NCBI GenBank assembly: GCA_002440745.1
Contig: DJVB01000058.1
Coordinates: forward strand, 4,864 to 68,863
Origin: Bacteroidales bacterium UBA6267
Lineage (GTDB): Bacteria > Bacteroidota > Bacteroidia > Bacteroidales > UBA1556
Reading direction: 5' to 3'
DNA length: 64,000 nt
The translations under genes were made by a program, and so were the position numbers. Shown in pieces: positions 62,639 through 64,000 of this stretch (the stretch's first letter is position 1; every line of letters begins with the position of its first letter). Under the pieces are notes generated by a model. That model did not search any database and was not told the DNA's origin. It was given only the letters and a program-made list of their open reading frames with translations.

Positions 62639-63439
62639 TTAGTCTATTTTCTTGTCTTTCGCTTTAATTTTTGTGAGATCGTTTTTTTGAAGTATCTCTC
62701 TTGCTAAATTCAGATAATTCGTTGATCCTTTTGAGTTTATGTCGTGAATCATAATTGGTTCACCATGACTTGGAGCTTCGCTGAGACGTGTATTTCGGTG
62801 TATGATTGTGTCGAAAACAATATGCTCAAAATGAACTCTGACATCTTGTACGACTTGCCGTGATAGTCGAGTGCGTTGGTCGAACATGGTTAACAAAATA
62901 CCTTCAATATCCAACTCCGGATTGATTCTGTCTTGAACTATCCTGATGGTATTCAGGAGTTTACCTAAGCCTTCTAAGGCGAAATACTCGCATTGTACCG
63001 GAATAATAACCGAATCAGCGGCAGCAAGAGCATTAACCGTTATCAAACCTAAGGAAGGTGAGCAGTCGATGATGATAAAGTCGTAATCGTCTTTGACTTT
63101 ATTAATCGTCTTTTGCATCATCTTTTCCCGATTTGGTAGGTTAATCATTTCAATTTCAGCACCTACCAAGTCGATGTGGGCTGGAATTAAAAATAGTCCA
63201 GGAGTTTCGGTTTCAAGAACAATATCCCCTGGTTTAACATCATCAATAATGCATTCGTAAATAGATGTCTTGATAATTTTGGGATCAAAACCAACCCCAG
63301 AAGTTGCGTTTGCTTGGGGGTCGGCATCTATCAATAATGTTTTGAATTCTAATATGGAAAGCGCAGCGCTTAAATTTATGGCTGTGGTAGTTTTTCCTAC
63401 GCCTCCTTTTTGGTTTGCTATGGCAATTACTTTACCCAT
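62639..63439 (-). CDS. parA: Chromosome partition ATPase ParA (Soj)
   Basis: 266 residues. The deviant Walker A KGGVGKTTTAINL (11-23), DADPQANAT, and the Walker B region FIIIDCSPSLG are typical of chromosomal Soj/ParA. No N-terminal helix-turn-helix is present, unlike plasmid type Ia ParA. It moves ParB-bound origins. Starts 6 bases after the UPF0173 gene. Confidence 0.95.
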   Translation of the reverse strand: MGKVIAIANQKGGVGKTTTAINLSAALSILEFKTLLIDADPQANATSGVGFDPKIIKTSIYECIIDDVKPGDIVLETETPGLFLIPAHIDLVGAEIEMINLPNREKMMQKTINKVKDDYDFIIIDCSPSLGLITVNALAAADSVIIPVQCEYFALEGLGKLLNTIRIVQDRINPELDIEGILLTMFDQRTRLSRQVVQDVRVHFEHIVFDTIIHRNTRLSEAPSHGEPIMIHDINSKGSTNYLNLAREILQKNDLTKIKAKDKKID

Positions 63440-63445
63440 ATTTTA

Positions 63446-64000
63446 TCAACGGTTTATCGTTTGTCCTATTTCGACAAAATGTATTTTTTTGCCGGCTTTT
63501 TTAAAGGTTTCTAAAGCAACTTCTTTATTTACAACTATATACCCAAAAGTGTCGAAGTGCATGGCGAATATTTCATCACAGTTAATGAAGTCAGCCGCTA
63601 AAACTGCCTGATTTATATCCATCGTGAAATTATCGCCAATTGGCAACATAGCAAAATCGAGCTTGGTGATTTGTGGTATCAACTTCATATCGTACATCAA
63701 ACCTGTGTCTCCGGCATGATAGAAATTGCCTTCCTTAGTTTCAATAATAAAACTACCCGGATTGCCACCATAACTTCCATCGGGCATTGAACTGGAATGA
63801 GTTGCGCTGAAATAAGTTACACTTCCAAAATCAAAATTCCATTTTCCTCCAATATTCATAGGATGGATTTTTTCGAGGCCTTGCTTATCAAACCAATTGA
63901 CAATTTCGAAATTGGAAACTATTGTTGCACCGGTTCTTTTTGCGATAGAAGCTGCATCCGCAACATGATCTTCGTGGCCATGAGTTATTAAGATGTAATC
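63446..64000 (-). CDS. UPF0173 metal-dependent hydrolase, 5' end outside window
   Basis: 185 codons are visible; the start lies beyond 64000. The metallo-beta-lactamase signature THGHEDHVAD opens the visible part, followed by the zinc-site histidine in HSSSMP, the Asp in YHAGDTGLMYDM and the last His in FAMHFDTFG. The UPF0173 pattern PMNIGG and FITETK-like segment also fit. It probably hydrolyses a lactone or phosphoester; the true substrate is unknown. It is the leading visible gene of the run towards parA. Confidence 0.9.
   Translation of the reverse strand, partial: DYILITHGHEDHVADAASIAKRTGATIVSNFEIVNWFDKQGLEKIHPMNIGGKWNFDFGSVTYFSATHSSSMPDGSYGGNPGSFIIETKEGNFYHAGDTGLMYDMKLIPQITKLDFAMLPIGDNFTMDINQAVLAADFINCDEIFAMHFDTFGYIVVNKEVALETFKKAGKKIHFVEIGQTINR

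Noticed and set aside
60476..63439. parS site near parAB
   Set aside because: I looked for TGTTTCACGTGAAACA-like palindromes in and around the operon and found none.

Overview
The window is bacterial chromosomal DNA from the phylum Bacteroidota, probably a Bacteroidales-like or environmental relative. Supporting signs are low GC, promoter -7 boxes of the TAnnTTTG type, secreted proteins with type IX secretion C-terminal sorting domains, a PorT homologue, a large Bacteroidota-type LepB, carboxypeptidase-regulatory plus DUF5686 and DUF5723 envelope proteins, and the gene order parA-parB-DUF5683-dapB-lepB. I saw no tRNA, rRNA, CRISPR array, transposase or prophage genes.

Layout. Positions 1-6000 form an accessory block. 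It holds degenerate octamer repeats, a toxin/antitoxin/SecB-like chaperone module whose toxin gene carries a one-base frameshift, and a three-gene operon of a PD-(D/E)XK nuclease, a HEPN-like protein and a large unknown membrane protein. Positions 6100-11700 hold an EEP-fold hydrolase, two heptamer arrays, mutS2, a small conserved gene, ftsE and a Fic protein. Positions 11700-14450 hold two AAA/DUF4143 ATPases; the first has four operator-like palindromes upstream and the second is bracketed by a 66-bp direct repeat. Positions 14570-23000 hold three GH13 starch-active enzymes and two tandem paralogous type IX cargo proteins that share a duplicated promoter/operator segment. Positions 23200-30560 hold a TPR protein, an outer-membrane barrel and an M48 protease.

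Positions 30650-39380 hold a YigZ-EamA-hisS operon, era, and surface-related genes. Positions 39380-39940 contain what looks like a separate small transcription unit (promoter, palindrome over the start point, 14-codon ORF, terminator), followed by ndk. Positions 40450-45300 are metF and metH behind a complete SAM-I riboswitch. Positions 45500-52950 hold three envelope genes, porT and ubiE/menG. Positions 53100-64000 hold uvrA, a TAXI binding protein, a K+ channel, a TerB-like protein and the lepB-dapB-DUF5683-parB-parA-UPF0173 run, the last gene being cut by the window edge.

How it fits together. Most of the window is housekeeping and envelope biology: methionine regeneration, chromosome partition, lysine/cell-wall synthesis, protein secretion and glucan breakdown. 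The parts least explained by known annotation are the nuclease/HEPN-like/membrane operon beside the chaperone-linked toxin-antitoxin module, the small unit near 39.5 kb, the repeat-flanked ATPase, and the period-7 and period-8 arrays, one of which lies across the -33 region of the predicted mutS2 promoter. All function calls come from reading protein and DNA motifs without database searches.
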